A stretch of 64,000 nt of DNA, from positions 1 through 64,000 of the forward strand of contig DASTAW010000021.1 of assembly GCA_035712365.1 (NCBI GenBank). Direction: 5' to 3'. The position numbers and the translations under genes are program-made. The notes under the pieces were generated by a model. That model did not search any database. It was given only the letters and a program-made list of their open reading frames with translations, and had not been told where the DNA came from. Every line of letters begins with the position of its first letter. Positions within the stretch are counted from its first letter, which is position 1. Source of the DNA: Terriglobia bacterium (GTDB taxonomy: Bacteria > Acidobacteriota > Terriglobia > UBA7540). Of the stretch, positions 63,760-64,000 are shown one piece after another.

Positions 63760-64000
63760 TTATTCGAGCGAGCGACCCCCTGCTCCGCCCCAGTATCTCC
63801 AGGCGTAGTAGAGCGGGACGCCCGCCAGAATAATGGCCAGTCCCAGCGCGGATTCCAGCGGCTTGGTCATCATCGTATTGGCCACGATGGCCAGGGCGGC
63901 AAGGATGAAGGCGATGGGCAGCACCGGATATCCCCAGACGCGGTAAGGACGATCGAGATCAGGCAGGCGCCGTCGCAGGATGATCACACCGGCAATCGCC
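63760..64000 (-). CDS. Amino acid permease (APC family), C-terminal fragment
   Basis: The last 79 codons of a gene that begins beyond the right edge. LPDLDRPYRVWGYPVLPIAF is typical of the C-terminal part of APC amino acid transporters, followed by two helices (IVANTMMTKPLESALGLAII, then GVPLYYAW) and a Gly-rich tail. Inner-membrane transporter; the substrate cannot be told. Confidence 0.88.
   Translation of the reverse strand, partial: AIAGVIILRRRLPDLDRPYRVWGYPVLPIAFILAALAIVANTMMTKPLESALGLAIILAGVPLYYAWRYWGGAGGRSLE

Overview
The window is high-GC DNA from a member of the Acidobacteriota, most likely a soil or subsurface lineage. The best taxonomic marker is the large secreted protein at 52045-54300, which matches the acidobacterial VWFA-related family. 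Supporting signs are a TamA/TamB outer-membrane module, many secreted proteins of unknown function, NxxGxxAF repeat and PEGA proteins, and intergenic spaces full of short palindromes. No rRNA, tRNA or CRISPR array was recognised.

Layout. 1-3023 is an RND efflux pump and its adaptor (minus strand); the pump runs off the left edge and lacks about 37 residues across two membrane helices. 3405-11692 holds a SIS protein, an XRE regulator, a Tat-exported oxidoreductase, a higBA toxin-antitoxin pair bracketed by a copy of the oxidoreductase 3' end, secreted proteins, a PilZ protein and a STAS protein. 12209-14874 is rpsO-pnp with terminators. 14992-19008 holds a tiny lipoprotein, an SDR enzyme, a 201-bp MITE-like element, a pterin operon (two PTPS paralogues and folE) and a glycosyltransferase. 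19298-22745 is accessory: a thioredoxin, orphan proteins and a REP-type transposase gene with a frameshift between inverted REP units. 22929-31072 has a copper-type P-ATPase, a LarA-like protein and a same-strand run of exported proteins (esterase, thioredoxin-like, DUF2911), then a PIG-L deacetylase. 31318-38922 is the TamA-like / SurA-like / TamB-like operon. 39002-51510 mixes envelope and housekeeping genes (DUF481, beta-propeller, cutA, ftsB, thiG, serine hydrolase, PEGA, lytic transglycosylase, radical SAM, pseudo-receiver). 52045-64000 has the VWFA protein, an MFS transporter, a beta-helix lipoprotein, a thioredoxin fusion, a complete IS, an alpha-galactosidase, an NAD salvage pair and the end of an amino acid permease.

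How the genes work together. Clear functional units are the efflux pump (overlapping genes), higBA, rpsO-pnp, the pterin operon (ATGA overlap and zero-gap junctions), the outer-membrane assembly operon, and nicotinate phosphoribosyltransferase with a nicotinamidase-like hydrolase. Most other genes are transcribed singly.

No wholly new multi-gene system could be demonstrated. The strongest unusual signals are non-coding or mobile: a REP transposase locus with matched inverted units and a one-base frameshift, a toxin-antitoxin pair between 25-bp direct repeats, a MITE with perfect 23-bp ends, and at least two families of dispersed palindromes whose arms vary while their layout is kept. Start codons were moved from the longest reading frame wherever a Shine-Dalgarno sequence or signal peptide gave a better choice; each case is stated in its entry.
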